A DNA stretch of 64,000 nucleotides from UBA9676 sp963837105 (GTDB lineage Bacteria; Actinomycetota; Actinomycetes; Streptosporangiales; Streptosporangiaceae): assembly GCA_963837105.1 (NCBI GenBank), contig CAWIMG010000024.1, positions 1-64,000 on the forward strand, written 5' to 3'. Of the stretch, positions 63,753 through 64,000 are shown one piece after another. The stretch's first letter is position 1; the number at the start of each line of letters is the position of its first letter. Under the pieces are notes generated by a model. The model made no database searches. It was given only the letters and a program-made list of their open reading frames with translations, and was not told where the DNA came from. The position numbers and the translations under genes are program-made.

Positions 63753-64000
63753 TCACCTGAGCGCAGCGGCCGCCGCTTGCGCGGCTGCCGGGAGTGCCTT
63801 GGCGATCCGCTCGACGGCCTCATCATCGTGGGCGGCGGACAGGAACCAGGCCTCGTAGGGCGACGGCGGCAGGTAGACACCGCCGTCGAGCATGGCGTGG
63901 AAGAACGCGGCGTAGGCGGCGCTGGACTGGCCGCGCGCGCCGGCGAAGTCGCGTACCGGGGCCGCCGCGCCGAGGAACACCGAGAACAGATTGCCGGCCT
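63753..64000 (-). CDS. hemL: Glutamate-1-semialdehyde 2,1-aminomutase, C-terminus (partial)
   Basis: The last about 82 residues of HemL; the rest is outside the window. AGNLFSVFLGAAAPVRDF, then YAAFFHAMLDGGVYLPPSPYEAWFLSAAHDDEAVERI, which is the typical C-terminal sequence. Makes 5-aminolevulinate in heme synthesis. The neighbourhood to cytochrome c maturation genes is conserved in actinobacteria. Confidence 0.9.
   Translation of the reverse strand, partial: AGNLFSVFLGAAAPVRDFAGARGQSSAAYAAFFHAMLDGGVYLPPSPYEAWFLSAAHDDEAVERIAKALPAAAQAAAAALR

Overview
This 64 kb window is very GC-rich chromosomal DNA with short intergenic gaps, many GTG starts and many four-base ATGA/GTGA gene overlaps. A mycothiol S-conjugate amidase, the sporulation regulator BldC, a LytR-CpsA-Psr wall ligase and actinobacterial gene order place it in a sporulating, mycothiol-producing actinomycete (Streptosporangiales-like is a guess; the genus cannot be read from the sequence). 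Stretches resemble the mycobacterial chromosome as remembered: uppS/phoH2/DUF255/mca/greA/metB/cbs/thiolase, mfd/mazG/lpqU/eno/ftsB/DUF501/ppx, and hemL/phosphatase/TlpA/ResB/CcsB.

Layout. 0-1.3 kb: initiator tRNA, then a membrane protein plus winged-helix regulator behind three palindromic sites. 1.4-8 kb: cell-envelope block with two GT-C-type membrane proteins, an LCP ligase and an IspD/TarI cytidylyltransferase. 8-16.8 kb: PhoH2, a cis-prenyltransferase, an ATP-type PEP carboxykinase, a leaderless conserved gene, an NlpC/P60 hydrolase and a DUF255 thioredoxin-like protein. 16.8-32.9 kb: accessory genes, including a broken BNR lipoprotein, a broken VOC gene, haloalkane dehalogenase, two TetR/efflux divergons, aldo/keto reductase, a GT-C/GT2 pair, rhodanese, mca, greA and a ROK kinase. 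33-37.5 kb: an AAA+/VWA pair and small membrane proteins. 37.5-42.2 kb: metB-cbs, thiolase, DUF4287 and a PPOX enzyme. 42.5 kb: an atypical tRNA-like gene. 42.8-52.3 kb: a long minus-strand housekeeping block, in transcription order mfd, SurA-like lipoprotein, mazG, eno, ftsB, DUF501, ppx, udg. 52.4-58.5 kb: methyltransferase, APS kinase fusion, DUF4229, threonine dehydratase-like enzyme, bldC and a zinc-metallopeptidase-like gene. 58.6-64 kb: System II cytochrome c maturation genes (CcsB, ResB, ResA-like) without ccdA, then phosphatase, EamA transporter and the 3' end of hemL.

An important property is the number of broken reading frames in otherwise well-conserved genes: GT-C protein, BNR lipoprotein, VOC protein, MMPL pump, uracil-DNA glycosylase, ResB, and probably the GT2 and metallopeptidase genes, plus in-frame TAG codons in the VOC and mazG genes. 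Most lie at short G/C runs or tandem repeats. This points to assembly indels, repeat-driven mutation or both, and should be settled from reads before any biological reading.

The most unusual observations are the tRNA-like gene with a UAA-type anticodon and short variable loop, the triple operator at 229-303, an orphan plus-strand intrinsic terminator behind pckA, a palindrome straddling the start of a leaderless gene, a sulfurylase-like domain without its catalytic histidines fused to APS kinase, and a lethal-factor-like metallopeptidase beside bldC.
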